Source: JANSWY01 sp965267245 (GTDB lineage Bacteria; Bacteroidota; Bacteroidia; Cytophagales; Cyclobacteriaceae). Taken from it: 64,000 nt of DNA. The notes under the pieces are model-generated. The model searched no databases. It was not told the origin of the DNA and saw only the letters and a list, made by a program, of their open reading frames with translations. The position numbers were made by a program, and so were the translations under genes. Shown here piece by piece: positions 27,243-37,200 of the stretch (position 1 is the stretch's first letter; each line of letters begins with the position of its first letter). The stretch lies in contig OZ253939.1 in the NCBI GenBank assembly GCA_965267245.1, forward strand, positions 4,464,001-4,528,000, given 5' to 3'.

Positions 27243-28076
27243 ATGAGAGGAATACTTTTTTTAGTGACTTTGATGGGGTTTGGCCAATTATATGGTCAGG
27301 CTGTTGATGATCCATTTACAGTTCAGTATGATACACCGCTTACCATTGATTTGGAGGCAGAAGAGGATGAGTTGGAGAAGGAATTAATTGAGCCCAAGAA
27401 AAAGAAAAAGAAGAAAAATGTATTCTATGGTTTAAAGACTAAGCGTGGATTCACAAAAACTGGTTTCGGTAGCAGACTCGTAGTGGAGCAGTTTCACTAT
27501 TTAAAAGACTTTGTAGAACCTGAGCCATATGTGCGGGATATTTACTGGTACGACTTCAAGAAGAGGAAAATTGTTAAATCCAGAAGGATTGACAAAGAGA
27601 ATGGGGTAATTCTTCACGGTCCTTATGTGAAGCGTTTAGGGGAACAAGTACTTGAGAGTGGGATATTTTACAAAGGCACCAAGCACGGCAGGTGGATGAC
27701 TTACAACAGGCATGACATTCTGCAGGATAAAGAGAAGTTTTATAAAGGCTGGCCCAAGGAGTCAAAAGTAATTTATTATGACCGTGAGACACGGCAATTA
27801 AGAGAAATCATTCCGGTTCAGTTCGGTGAAAAGGAAGGTTACTATTATGCTTTTCATGAAAGCGGTAGGGTTGCTGCTCAGGGTGAGTATCAATTTGACC
27901 ACAAAGTGGGTGTTTGGGTGGAGTATTATGATGCTAACAGAAGGAAAAAGCGTGAAATCCAATACCCTAAGGAACCATTTGAGAAAGACTTTGAACCATA
28001 CATCATTGCCGAATGGGATGAAGATGGTCGTGAAATATACAACCATGAAAAACACCAAAGAAGTCTAACTAAATAG
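27243..28076 (+). CDS. Exported MORN-type (YwqK-like) repeat protein
   Basis: The 277-residue product has a signal peptide (residues 1-19, ending GQLYGQ). An acidic stretch is followed by a run of seven Lys (about residues 53-62). A C-terminal half holds MORN-like repeats of the YwqK kind (ENGVILHGPYVKR, GTKHGRWMTYN, GEKEGYYYAFHESG, FDHKVGVWVEYYD). These repeats are common in Bacteroidota envelope proteins; no function is known. Start at the ATG at 27243; a GTG two codons earlier is possible. It converges on the PorP/SprF gene. Confidence 0.75.
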   Translation: MRGILFLVTLMGFGQLYGQAVDDPFTVQYDTPLTIDLEAEEDELEKELIEPKKKKKKKNVFYGLKTKRGFTKTGFGSRLVVEQFHYLKDFVEPEPYVRDIYWYDFKKRKIVKSRRIDKENGVILHGPYVKRLGEQVLESGIFYKGTKHGRWMTYNRHDILQDKEKFYKGWPKESKVIYYDRETRQLREIIPVQFGEKEGYYYAFHESGRVAAQGEYQFDHKVGVWVEYYDANRRKKREIQYPKEPFEKDFEPYIIAEWDEDGREIYNHEKHQRSLTK

Positions 28077-28090
28077 AGAGGCAAAAGTCT

Positions 28091-29002
28091 CTAAAAGTAC
28101 TGATCCTGTAATACCGGATCTCTGAATTCTCTCATTCTGAAGAAAACACTGATCTCATGTGTTCCAAAGCTATTTCTAATTAAAGAATTGGCGGGCAACT
28201 CAAAAGAATATCCCAGACGTAATTTCTCAGTAAGCTCAAACATTGTAAATATCCCAAGATGTCGAAGGTCTCTTAGTGTCAACCCACCCCAGGCTCTTTT
28301 ATCGATCAGGGCACTTACATTTATTTCTGCAGATAGTCTTCCATTATCAACATATCTCACTAATCCCGTTACTCGTGCTTTCGTGTAAGCATTGGCATCA
28401 AAGACAATTCCACCTGTGAGGTAGTAGTGCCTGCTGTACCTGGTGCTTTCTTCCATCCCATCTGAAACAGATACATCCAGAATTCTGGGGATTGATAATC
28501 CTACGAAATAGGTATCTGAAATAAATAATAACCCAGCGCCAAAATTAGGTTTTGAGAAATTTTGTTGGTTTTGATTGAGCTTTGGGTCGTCCACATAGTC
28601 TAGCTCAAGTCCGGAGTAGTCAAACCCAAAGCTGGTGAATCCTCCCTGAAGACCCATTGCCAATTTTGCTTTTTCAAAAAGGATATTATATGAATAGGAA
28701 CCAATGATTTCAGTATTTCTATTGACACCAAATCTATCCTGTAAAATGACACCACCGATACCTGCTTTTCCTTTTTGCATGGACTGCTGACCGGTGATGG
28801 TATTGGTCATTGGAGCTCCTTCAATACCTACCCATTGAAGACGGCTCAGGAGACTAACCGTGGTACGATCATAGATCCCTGTATAGGCAGGATTAATCAT
28901 TTGTTGATTGAACTGGTATTGACTGTATAATGGGTCAATTTGTCCAAATACAGTAAACTGGAGAACCCAGCAAATAGCGGAAGTGAGGATAAGTTTTTTC
29001 AT
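28091..29002 (-). CDS. PorP/SprF family outer-membrane protein (type IX secretion)
   Basis: The 303-residue protein has a signal peptide and the family opening PLYSQYQFNQQMINPAYTG, followed by beta-strand-rich sequence predicted to form a membrane barrel. PorP/SprF proteins help deliver or anchor specific type IX cargo; SprF is needed for the gliding adhesin SprB. Its start overlaps the stop of the upstream C-terminal-domain gene by an ATGA, strong evidence of coupling and of a cargo-partner relation. Confidence 0.92.
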   Translation of the reverse strand: MKKLILTSAICWVLQFTVFGQIDPLYSQYQFNQQMINPAYTGIYDRTTVSLLSRLQWVGIEGAPMTNTITGQQSMQKGKAGIGGVILQDRFGVNRNTEIIGSYSYNILFEKAKLAMGLQGGFTSFGFDYSGLELDYVDDPKLNQNQQNFSKPNFGAGLLFISDTYFVGLSIPRILDVSVSDGMEESTRYSRHYYLTGGIVFDANAYTKARVTGLVRYVDNGRLSAEINVSALIDKRAWGGLTLRDLRHLGIFTMFELTEKLRLGYSFELPANSLIRNSFGTHEISVFFRMREFRDPVLQDQYF

Positions 29003-30168
29003 TGCTTTAAGAAGATATAGCCCGTTGAGAAGTCATTGTTACGTGTGCGAATGGAGTAGTAATAATTTCCAGTGACCAATTCATCATCATTTCCCTGATT
29101 GGCAAAACCTCTGAATGCCCGGTCCTGGTTGTTATAATTTTCCTGCCTGTATACTAACTGGCCGGCCCTGTTGTACAACTCTACTAGATTATTTTCATAG
29201 AGTTCAATGTTTTCTATGCGTAAAAAGTCATGTTTACCATCTGCGAAAGGTGTCACTACATTTATCACTCTGATTGGTGGGAGCTCAGCTTCACTTGTTA
29301 CTCTTGCCACTACAAAGTATGGGCCATAAGCAACACCAGCACTTAAAACAGCTCCTGCATCGGCGGTACCTGAAGATTCAGCTGAGCCAATACCAAAGAA
29401 TCGTAGATTAGCCGCTGATGACTGTGCGACGACAGCTTGAGAAGTGTTATCCATAATGTTCTCGTCTGCTACCGGAAGTTCAATTTTACCACCCAGGTAA
29501 TTGCCATCTGAGAACATCTCAAAATAACGACGAGAAGAAATATCATTAAGGTTACCATCCACACTGAATCCAGTAAAATCTTTCCAGATTCTAAACCCTA
29601 CTACAGGTTGGTCTCCTTCCACCTCATAAAGGTTTACAGGAAGAAACTCGGTTTCAGTTCCAATAGGATAATAGAGGTTTCCAGTACCAGTACGATAAAT
29701 CTCTCCGATGATATAGGAGTCTTCATTGGCACCATTTAAAACGGCATCTGGCCCAAACGTAAGTTTAGATCCATCTTCCACTACTATTTTCCCACTTTCA
29801 AAGTTTATTTGACCGTTGATGGTTAAGCTTTCCATCAATATTTTATTACCACCTCCGGCAATGGTGAAGTTTTCAAAATTCTGATCATTGTGATTGATGA
29901 TCTGATCTTCATCACTACTGAAAATTACTTCCCCCTCTTCTTCAGCCTGATAAACACCAAGATTCATCCAGCTACCAGTCACCCTGATTTCACCTCCGTT
30001 TTTAAGCTCACCTTTATTGGTAAGGTTTCCATCGATGGAGGTGACCAAACCATTTCCAATTTTCACCAGATTACCATCAATAGTGACTTGTTGTGCATGT
30101 GTCTGAAATGAGGCTATTCCAATGATAGCTGCAATTAAATGACAGGAGAGTTTGTTGCGAGTTTTCAT
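28999..30168 (-). CDS. Secreted protein with gliding-type (type B) T9SS C-terminal domain
   Basis: The 389-residue product has a signal peptide (ending FQTHAQQ) and then an Asn/Gly-rich beta-helix-like body (TIDGNLVKIGNG, TIDGNLTNKGE style turns). A C-terminal domain of about 85 residues contains NVVTPFADGKHDFLRIENI, LVELYNRAGQLVYR and TGNYYYSI, the gliding-motility-associated CTD that targets the type IX pathway. The ATG at 30168 lies 1 base after the stop of the giant gene upstream, and its stop overlaps the PorP/SprF start. A TTG at 30198 is also in frame but less likely. Confidence 0.88.
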   Translation of the reverse strand: MKTRNKLSCHLIAAIIGIASFQTHAQQVTIDGNLVKIGNGLVTSIDGNLTNKGELKNGGEIRVTGSWMNLGVYQAEEEGEVIFSSDEDQIINHNDQNFENFTIAGGGNKILMESLTINGQINFESGKIVVEDGSKLTFGPDAVLNGANEDSYIIGEIYRTGTGNLYYPIGTETEFLPVNLYEVEGDQPVVGFRIWKDFTGFSVDGNLNDISSRRYFEMFSDGNYLGGKIELPVADENIMDNTSQAVVAQSSAANLRFFGIGSAESSGTADAGAVLSAGVAYGPYFVVARVTSEAELPPIRVINVVTPFADGKHDFLRIENIELYENNLVELYNRAGQLVYRQENYNNQDRAFRGFANQGNDDELVTGNYYYSIRTRNNDFSTGYIFLKQ

Positions 30169-30169
30169 A

Positions 30170-33100
30170 TCAATTGCTGGTTTTGAGTTGTGGTTCAAGT
30201 AGTGTGTAAAGCGCGTCTAGTTTCGTCTTGAATTCATCAAGTTGTGCTTTGTTTTGGTTTACCTCATCCTGAAGGTTTGAGATTTCGTTCTGCTTTTCTT
30301 CAAGTGTGTTTTTCTGTTCCTGAAGAGCCTTGATCAACAAGGGAATTAGTTCAGTTGCAGCAAGGTTATTGTCTTTACCTAGTAGTTCAGGGTACAGCTC
30401 TCGAATAGCCTCTAGTCCCAATTTGTAGGAGTTGTTTTCATTGACTACTGGGACATTGTACAGGTTATTAACTTTTTCTTCAGAAACATTGGAAGTTTCC
30501 AATGAAGTAAGGTCAAAAAAGACCCTTCCGTTATGATTGACTTTAAAGTTGTTTACAGAAAAGTTACCACCATTTGAAACCGTTAGATTACCATCTACCT
30601 GAAGAAGAGATTCCGGGTTGGAATATCCAAAGTCTTTTGGGTTTTTGATGTGCAATGGCCTGAATTGAACTAAGTCCCCATTTTCATCCAGGTCCATGGT
30701 TTTTTCAACGAACCTTTCAAACTTTAACTCTCTCCACTCTGGTTTTTGATAGGCTTCAAAATCAATGTCATAAAAACCTGAAGAAAGGACAAATGCTTTA
30801 AAGTCTCCTGACATCAGATGACTTCTGTTGAAGGTGATATCAAAAGAATCGCCAATTCTCATGACATGGTAGTTTTCATCAATTGCGGAAAGCTTCTCCA
30901 GGTCAATTGATGAAGATTTGATAGTCAGAGTGTCGATTAATTCCTGATTAGTTACAGAATCAAATTTGTAAATAACCACTGAAAGAAAATCGACGTATGA
31001 TGTTTCGGGTTCTTCCAGCTTAATCTTCACCCTGACTTCTTCCAATGCTGGGTTAATGGGTATAATTGAGGATTGCAACTTTTCTAAATACTTACCTGCT
31101 TGTGCCTCAATAATGTTTGTTTCTCTTTCAAAGCCCTTTCCATTGTCAATGTAAAGGAACGGACAAACGGTAGGTTGATATTCTAAGAGCTGGTCATTCG
31201 AAGTGCTAATTCGAACATAATTTGAACCTGAAGCCGATGTTGTTACTGCTAATGATGCATAAAGAGGTGTATTGATGTCAAAATAGGTGGATGTTGAAAC
31301 CACGTTTGTACTGCTCATAAGAATATAGTCACTAGTACCTTCCTGTAGATCAAGCATGGTTCGGTTACCGGCTCTGAACTGGATTCTATCAGTGAAAAAT
31401 TGCATATCCGTATCTGTATCTCCAGTATGTTGAAGTGCCTGGCTCATGGCTACTGTTCCACTAAAACCAATTGTTCCGGCACTAGCATTTATGGTCATTC
31501 TGGCAGTTCCTGTATTGAGATTATTGCCATCCATGATTACGTAATCACCTGAACCATTCACTCCTGCTGTATAAGTATCTTTTGTGGTGAGGTATCTAAT
31601 TGAGGCTTCTTCACTGGAGGTGGCTGTTGCTTCAATTTCTATAGCAGGTGTTAACACAAGACCGGTTTGCACCTCCAAAGCAGTACTTGGGCTTGTTGTC
31701 CCTAATCCCAGTCGTGCAGAAGCAATTCCAGGCCCATAATAGATGTAATCAGTTGAGCCGTAGGTGACATCCCATACAGGAGGTTGCCAGTAAGGTGCAC
31801 TTCCGGATCCACCGGATTCTAAGATGTATCCTGCCGCACCTGCTCCATTGGTAACCTGCAATTCATTCTGAAGGTCCAGGACTGAATTAGCATAAATTGT
31901 ACCATCAAAAGTGGCGTTATTGTCCACATCCATAAATCCTGATACATTGAAGTTGCCAGTTACTGCTGCACCAGCGGTCCCGATAGAAAACCTGGCGTCA
32001 GAGGCAGTTACATTAGTTGTATTGTTGCCATTATTCATTGCGAATATTAGACTTCCAAATCCGTAAGTGTTTCCATCTAATCCACCTCTTTGGAAAAATA
32101 TTCCCGCCTTGTAAGCTGAGGAAGCCACTGTTGAGTTAGTTTTAAATCTAATTCCTGCAAGGGCATTTTGATTTTCATTTAGGTTTTGAATGTCCATGAA
32201 TGCGCCATCTGTACCATCTACGGCGGCTATTGATTCCACCAGGTGGAAGGGATTCTGAGGATTAGTGGTGTTGATCCCCACGTTTCCGGAATAGCTGACA
32301 TAGCTTCCACCATCAGTCCATGGACTTGTGGGTACTACCGCCCAGGAAGGGGAGGTGCCATTGGTTGTCAAGAATCGACCAGAATTTCCGGTTTGACTTG
32401 GCAATTCGTCAAATTGGCTTAAATCTACATTTACATTATTTGATCCTTCAAAGAGCCTAAGAGTATTTCCAGACATACTTCCGGAGGTCAATAGCTCATT
32501 GGTAGTTGATCCATCCACTTCAGCTGTCAGATAGCCATTATCAGCAACGAACGCATCTACTTCGGCTTCCGTGAGCTGAGTGTCAGTATTATCCAGGTAG
32601 ATACTTAGGTCAATATCTGTGGCGGAACCATTATTGGTAATTGTCAATATATCACTAGCCAATTGTAGGTCCTGAATTTCGTTTGTAATAGAACCGTCTA
32701 CTTCAGCAGTCAGGTATCCATTGTCTGAAACATATGTGTCTACTTCTCCCTCAGTCAATTGTGTATCTGTAAAGACCGCACCAACTGGTACTGCAGTTTC
32801 TACGGTTAATCCGTTTACGAGCTGGGAATCATCAACAATATCATCACCATCAGTATCATAAATAGCTTCCAGCATGTCTCCGCCTCCACCTGCGGCAATT
32901 TCACCTTGTAGTTCTACCAGGGCAGCCTGAACATTTGTTGAAGTAACACCACCAGCAGGAGTTACTGCCACTTCCGAGGCATCCTGGTCATCAGTGCCTG
33001 TACCGTCTTGCAAAGAGGATAAATCAATGTCTGTATCGCCACCCGCATCAGTGATTCTTAATGTGGTGCCAATCAATGATCCTGAACTGATCAATTCATT

Positions 33101-34036
33101 GGTAGTTGACCCATCCACTTCAGCGGTTAGATAACCATTGTTACTTACATATGCATCCACCTCTGATTCATCAAGGGTAGAATCTGTGAAGACGGCTCCC
33201 GCAGGAACCGCCGTTTCTACAGTGAGACCATTTACTGTTTCAGCATTGTCTACAATATCATTACCATCTACGTCATAGTCTGCACTATTCATGTCACCTG
33301 ACCCTGATACTACCAGGCTTGAAAGGTCCAAATCATTGTTATTACCAGCTTCTGTAATTCTCAGTATATTACCAGTTTCAAGAGTTACTGAGGAAATCAT
33401 TTCGTTGGTGGGATCTGCATCTGCATCATCAACCTGGTCTCCATCAGATAAGTCAGCAGGGATATTGGTGAGGCTGTTAAAATCTCCGTCAAAATCATCG
33501 GAGGCATCAGTATCATATCCAGCCAGGTCAGCAAATGTGAGGTATCCATTATTTTCAACAAGGGAGTCGATGTAGCTTTCTGCGATTTCAATTACTGACA
33601 TATCAATCGAATTTCCACCGGAAATCTCCAGGGTACCACCTGTAAGTGTCAGGGATTGTAACTCATTGGAATCATCCAGGTCTCCGGTGTTAGAAATTGA
33701 TCCATTCGAGATGGATATTCCAGTGCCGGCAGAAAAAGAAACATTAGCTCCCAGTTCCACCCAACCCTGGGAATTGTCCCAATAGAAAAATGTGAGCAGA
33801 TTAGAATCAAAAACCAGAAGGCCATTGTCTGTGGAAGACAAAGCGCTTGTGAACGAGGCATTGGTTCTTTGTGATGTGGTCAGAGAAGGTATCATAAGTC
33901 CCTGGTTATTGGTAGGACTTACCAGATGTAAAACGGCATTTGCATTTGGGGTATCAGTTCCTACACCCATTGATTGTCCATAGCTGATGGAACAGGATAG
34001 TGTGAAAAGTGTGAGTAGTGTAACAATAAGTTTCAT
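30170..34036 (-). CDS. Giant tail-fibre-like repeat protein, 1288 residues
   Basis: A signal peptide (residues 1-20) is followed by a head shared with the paralogue at 34257 (SMGVGTDTPN, NNQGLMIPSLTT, DNGLLVFDS), as in Bacteroidota fibre-like proteins. The repeat region holds three copies of VDGSxTNE-type units and Asp-rich turns such as DTDGDDIVDD that could bind calcium. A beta-rich body (VGINTTNPQNPFHL, GLGTTSPSTALEVQ) follows. The C-terminus has ELIPLLIKALQEQ and a long coiled coil, like the end of endosialidase-chaperone (S74) proteins, but I see no S74 catalytic serine. No T9SS domain of its own; coupled to one downstream. Confidence 0.72.
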   Translation of the reverse strand: MKLIVTLLTLFTLSCSISYGQSMGVGTDTPNANAVLHLVSPTNNQGLMIPSLTTSQRTNASFTSALSSTDNGLLVFDSNLLTFFYWDNSQGWVELGANVSFSAGTGISISNGSISNTGDLDDSNELQSLTLTGGTLEISGGNSIDMSVIEIAESYIDSLVENNGYLTFADLAGYDTDASDDFDGDFNSLTNIPADLSDGDQVDDADADPTNEMISSVTLETGNILRITEAGNNNDLDLSSLVVSGSGDMNSADYDVDGNDIVDNAETVNGLTVETAVPAGAVFTDSTLDESEVDAYVSNNGYLTAEVDGSTTNELISSGSLIGTTLRITDAGGDTDIDLSSLQDGTGTDDQDASEVAVTPAGGVTSTNVQAALVELQGEIAAGGGGDMLEAIYDTDGDDIVDDSQLVNGLTVETAVPVGAVFTDTQLTEGEVDTYVSDNGYLTAEVDGSITNEIQDLQLASDILTITNNGSATDIDLSIYLDNTDTQLTEAEVDAFVADNGYLTAEVDGSTTNELLTSGSMSGNTLRLFEGSNNVNVDLSQFDELPSQTGNSGRFLTTNGTSPSWAVVPTSPWTDGGSYVSYSGNVGINTTNPQNPFHLVESIAAVDGTDGAFMDIQNLNENQNALAGIRFKTNSTVASSAYKAGIFFQRGGLDGNTYGFGSLIFAMNNGNNTTNVTASDARFSIGTAGAAVTGNFNVSGFMDVDNNATFDGTIYANSVLDLQNELQVTNGAGAAGYILESGGSGSAPYWQPPVWDVTYGSTDYIYYGPGIASARLGLGTTSPSTALEVQTGLVLTPAIEIEATATSSEEASIRYLTTKDTYTAGVNGSGDYVIMDGNNLNTGTARMTINASAGTIGFSGTVAMSQALQHTGDTDTDMQFFTDRIQFRAGNRTMLDLQEGTSDYILMSSTNVVSTSTYFDINTPLYASLAVTTSASGSNYVRISTSNDQLLEYQPTVCPFLYIDNGKGFERETNIIEAQAGKYLEKLQSSIIPINPALEEVRVKIKLEEPETSYVDFLSVVIYKFDSVTNQELIDTLTIKSSSIDLEKLSAIDENYHVMRIGDSFDITFNRSHLMSGDFKAFVLSSGFYDIDFEAYQKPEWRELKFERFVEKTMDLDENGDLVQFRPLHIKNPKDFGYSNPESLLQVDGNLTVSNGGNFSVNNFKVNHNGRVFFDLTSLETSNVSEEKVNNLYNVPVVNENNSYKLGLEAIRELYPELLGKDNNLAATELIPLLIKALQEQKNTLEEKQNEISNLQDEVNQNKAQLDEFKTKLDALYTLLEPQLKTSN

Positions 34037-34121
34037 AACGTTTTATTTTGGCTAGTTTCAAAGCCATTACCGGCTGAAGGGTATTGGCAACATAAACATG
34101 GTAATTTTCTTAAATGATGTA

Positions 34122-34146
34122 CCTACCTACCCCGGGTAGTTTTTAA
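34122..34146 (-). promoter_or_regulatory. Inverted-repeat motif upstream of the 1288-residue fibre gene
   Basis: The plus strand reads CCTACCTACCCCGGGTAG followed by TTTTTA; the core CTACCC-C-GGGTAG (34127-34139) is palindromic. It begins 86 bases upstream of the start codon. Two related copies lie upstream of the paralogous gene at nearly the same distance. It is likely an operator for a shared regulator. Confidence 0.5.
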
Positions 34147-34195
34147 GTTTTTGTTCATAATTTTTTGATTCTTAGCCCTTTACAAAATGGTACCG

Positions 34196-34230
34196 ATTGG
34201 GGGGCTTTCCGGGGAAAACTAACCCCCAAT
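34196..34230 (-). terminator. Hairpin after the 1675-residue fibre gene
   Basis: An 8-base inverted repeat ATTGGGGG/CCCCCAAT with a 19-base loop lies 26 bases past the stop codon of the gene at 34257. There is no T tract after it on the minus strand, so it may protect mRNA or only partly terminate. Confidence 0.4.
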
Positions 34231-34256
34231 TCAGTACACTCAGCCAAAATAAAGTC

Positions 34257-37200
34257 TTAATTCAATTGAGCAGATTCCTTATTCTCACTTCTAGATATTT
34301 CAATCCATGCATTAAGTGTGGCATCATACATTAGATGTAAAGTGGAGCCACCATACATAGTGAAGTAGTAAGAACTTAGCAGTAGTTTGGTGTCTTCTGT
34401 ATTGATTCCCCAATCATTGGCAGAAGGACCATAAAACCGTACCTGGTATGCTTCTCCATCATTCAAAGTTGGTGCCCCACCTGTTCCTACCTGATATGCA
34501 TTTTCAACATTGACTATGATCAATTCCTGACCATCTTCACCAGCTCCAATTCCTAGAACATCAGCACGAGAAGATCCAGTGTTTCTTACTCTGAGTATTC
34601 TTCTGGTTGGTGTTGGAAGTATTCCATCAGCATCAAGGTTAACACTTGTGGTTCCGGAAGCCTTCGAGATTAAATTTCCATTCAATTCAATATTTCCTAC
34701 TACATCCAACTTTTCAGATGGAGCAGTTGTTCCTATTCCTACGTTTCCACTGAAGTAATTCCTATCTTCACCAGATGAATAAATACCATAATTAGCCCCA
34801 GTGGCAGTTGACGCAATGCTTAGATAAATAGCATAAGTATTGCTACTGCCAGAGAAATTATTGTCGACGTGAATACCTCTGGTATGTGTGGTTTGTTCAA
34901 CTTCAAATTGATAGGTAGTATTTGGAGAACCTGTCCCAACTGCAACACTTCCGTTAGTGGCAATTGAGAACCGGTCATTTGTGCCTAACTCAGAATTATC
35001 TGATATTTTAAAGGCAGAGTTTGTTGCATCAACACCCATTGAAAACTCATTGACGCTTTGTGAACTAAATAATATGCTTGCATCGGATCCACCAGCTTCT
35101 AAGAAAGATGCTAATGTATTAGTAGCTGCAGACTCAGTTTTTAGAACGGTTAATTTTGAAGAAGAATTTGGTGTACCTATTGCAAGATCTCCACTGAAAT
35201 AGTTTAAATCTTCTCCTGAGACATAGTGACCATAATTTGTTCCGGAACCTGAGGACGGGCCACTATAAACAATTCCATATGTAGTAGCTGATCCATTGTA
35301 GTTATTATCAATCCATATATTTCTTGACATAGTGGTGGCCAGAGTAGTCTGATAACTGGCACTTGGTGTACTCGTGCCAATTCCAACTATACCTGAATTG
35401 TAATAGACTTCACTCCCATTTAATGACCAGGGACTGGATGGGACAGCTTGCCATGAAGGTGAAGTACCATTGGTAGAAAGAAATCTACCACTCTGTCCTG
35501 CTTGATCAGGCAAATCATTGTTAAATTGTGAAAGGTCAACATTCCAGTTGTTTGAGCCTTCGTTGATTCGCAATACATCTCCTGACATACCTGCTGAAGT
35601 GATTAACTCATTTGTTGCATCCGCATCGCTATCATCAACCAGACTTGCAAGATCCACGTCATTATTAGCACCTGCGTCTCTTATTCTCAATGTCGTTCCC
35701 AGCAATGTTGCTGATTGGATTAATTCGTTTGTAGCACTCGCATCTGCATCATCAGGAGAAGTAATAAATCCAGCGTCATTAGTAAATGAAGATAGTGTGG
35801 TGGGAGCTCCAGACAAAGAACTATAATTTCCATCAAAATCATCCCCAGCGTCAGTATCCCATGAAGAAACATCAATTCCTGTTCCTCCGGAAATATTGAT
35901 ATTAGATCCATCAAAAGAGAGGCTTTGATTATCAGTACCTGTTCCATCCTGCAAGGAAGAAAGGTCTACATCTGTGTTACCTCCGGCATCAGAAATTCTC
36001 AGTGTAGTCCCCAATAGTGTCCCACTGGTGATTAATTCATTAGTAGTTGAACCATCAACTTCATTTGAGAGGTATCCATTATTGGCTACAAAAGCATCCA
36101 CTTCAGCTTCTGTGAGTTGAGTATCTGTATCGTCGAGGTATGCACTTAGATCAATTGGTGTTGCGGATCCATTATTTGTAATGGTTAGGATATCACTTGC
36201 TATTTGTAAATCCTGAATCTCATTGGTTGTTGAACCGTCTACTTCACTGGTTAGATATCCATTATCAGCCACAAAAGCATCTACTTCTGCTTCTGTGAGT
36301 TGTGTGTCAGTATTGTCAAGGTAAGTACTTAAGTCAATCGGTGTAGCGGAACCATTATTAGTAATGGTCAGGATATCAGTGGCTAATTGTAAATCCTGAA
36401 TTTCATTGGTCGTTGATCCATCTACCTCACTACTGATGAATCCATTATTGGCTACAAAAGCATCTACTTCTGCTTCTGTGAGTTGTGTGTCAGTGAATAC
36501 AGCGCCAGAAGGAACTGCTGTCTCAACCGTTAAACCATTGACGAGTTCTGCATCATCCACCACATTGTCTCCATTAATGTCATAAACAGATTCCAGCATA
36601 TCTCCACCACCTGCAGAAGCAATTTCTCCCTGTAGTTCTTCAAGGGCATCCTGAACGTTAGTTGAACTCACACCATTGGCAGGAGTTACGGAAACTTCAG
36701 CCGCATTTTGGTCATCAGTACCTGTTCCATCCTGCAAGGAAGAAAGGTCTACATCGGTATTACCTCCGGCATCAGAAATTCTCAAAGTAGTTCCCAATAA
36801 TGTACCACTGGTGATTAATTCATTAGTAGTTGAACCATCTACTTCAGTTGAGAGGTACCCATTATTGGCCACAAAAGCATCTACTTCTCCTTCTGTAAGT
36901 TGTGTATCGGTGAACACAGCTCCAGAAGGAACTGCAGTTTCAACGGTCAATCCATTGACGAGTTCTGCATCATCCACCACATTGTCTCCATTAATGTCAT
37001 AAACAGATTCCAGCATATCTCCACCACCTGCAGAAGCAATTTCTCCCTGTAGTTCTTCAAGGGCATCCTGAACGTTAGTTGAACTCACACCATTGGCAGG
37101 AGTTACGGAAACTTCAGCCGCATTTTGGTCATCAGTACCTGTTCCATCCAGAAGGGAAGAAAGGTCTACATCAGTATTACCTCCGGCATCAGAAATTCTC

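Noticed and set aside
30170..34036. Active endosialidase-type (S74) self-cleaving chaperone at the C-terminus
   Set aside because: The ending resembles that family, but the SDxxxK-type catalytic region is not visible, so I claim only similarity.
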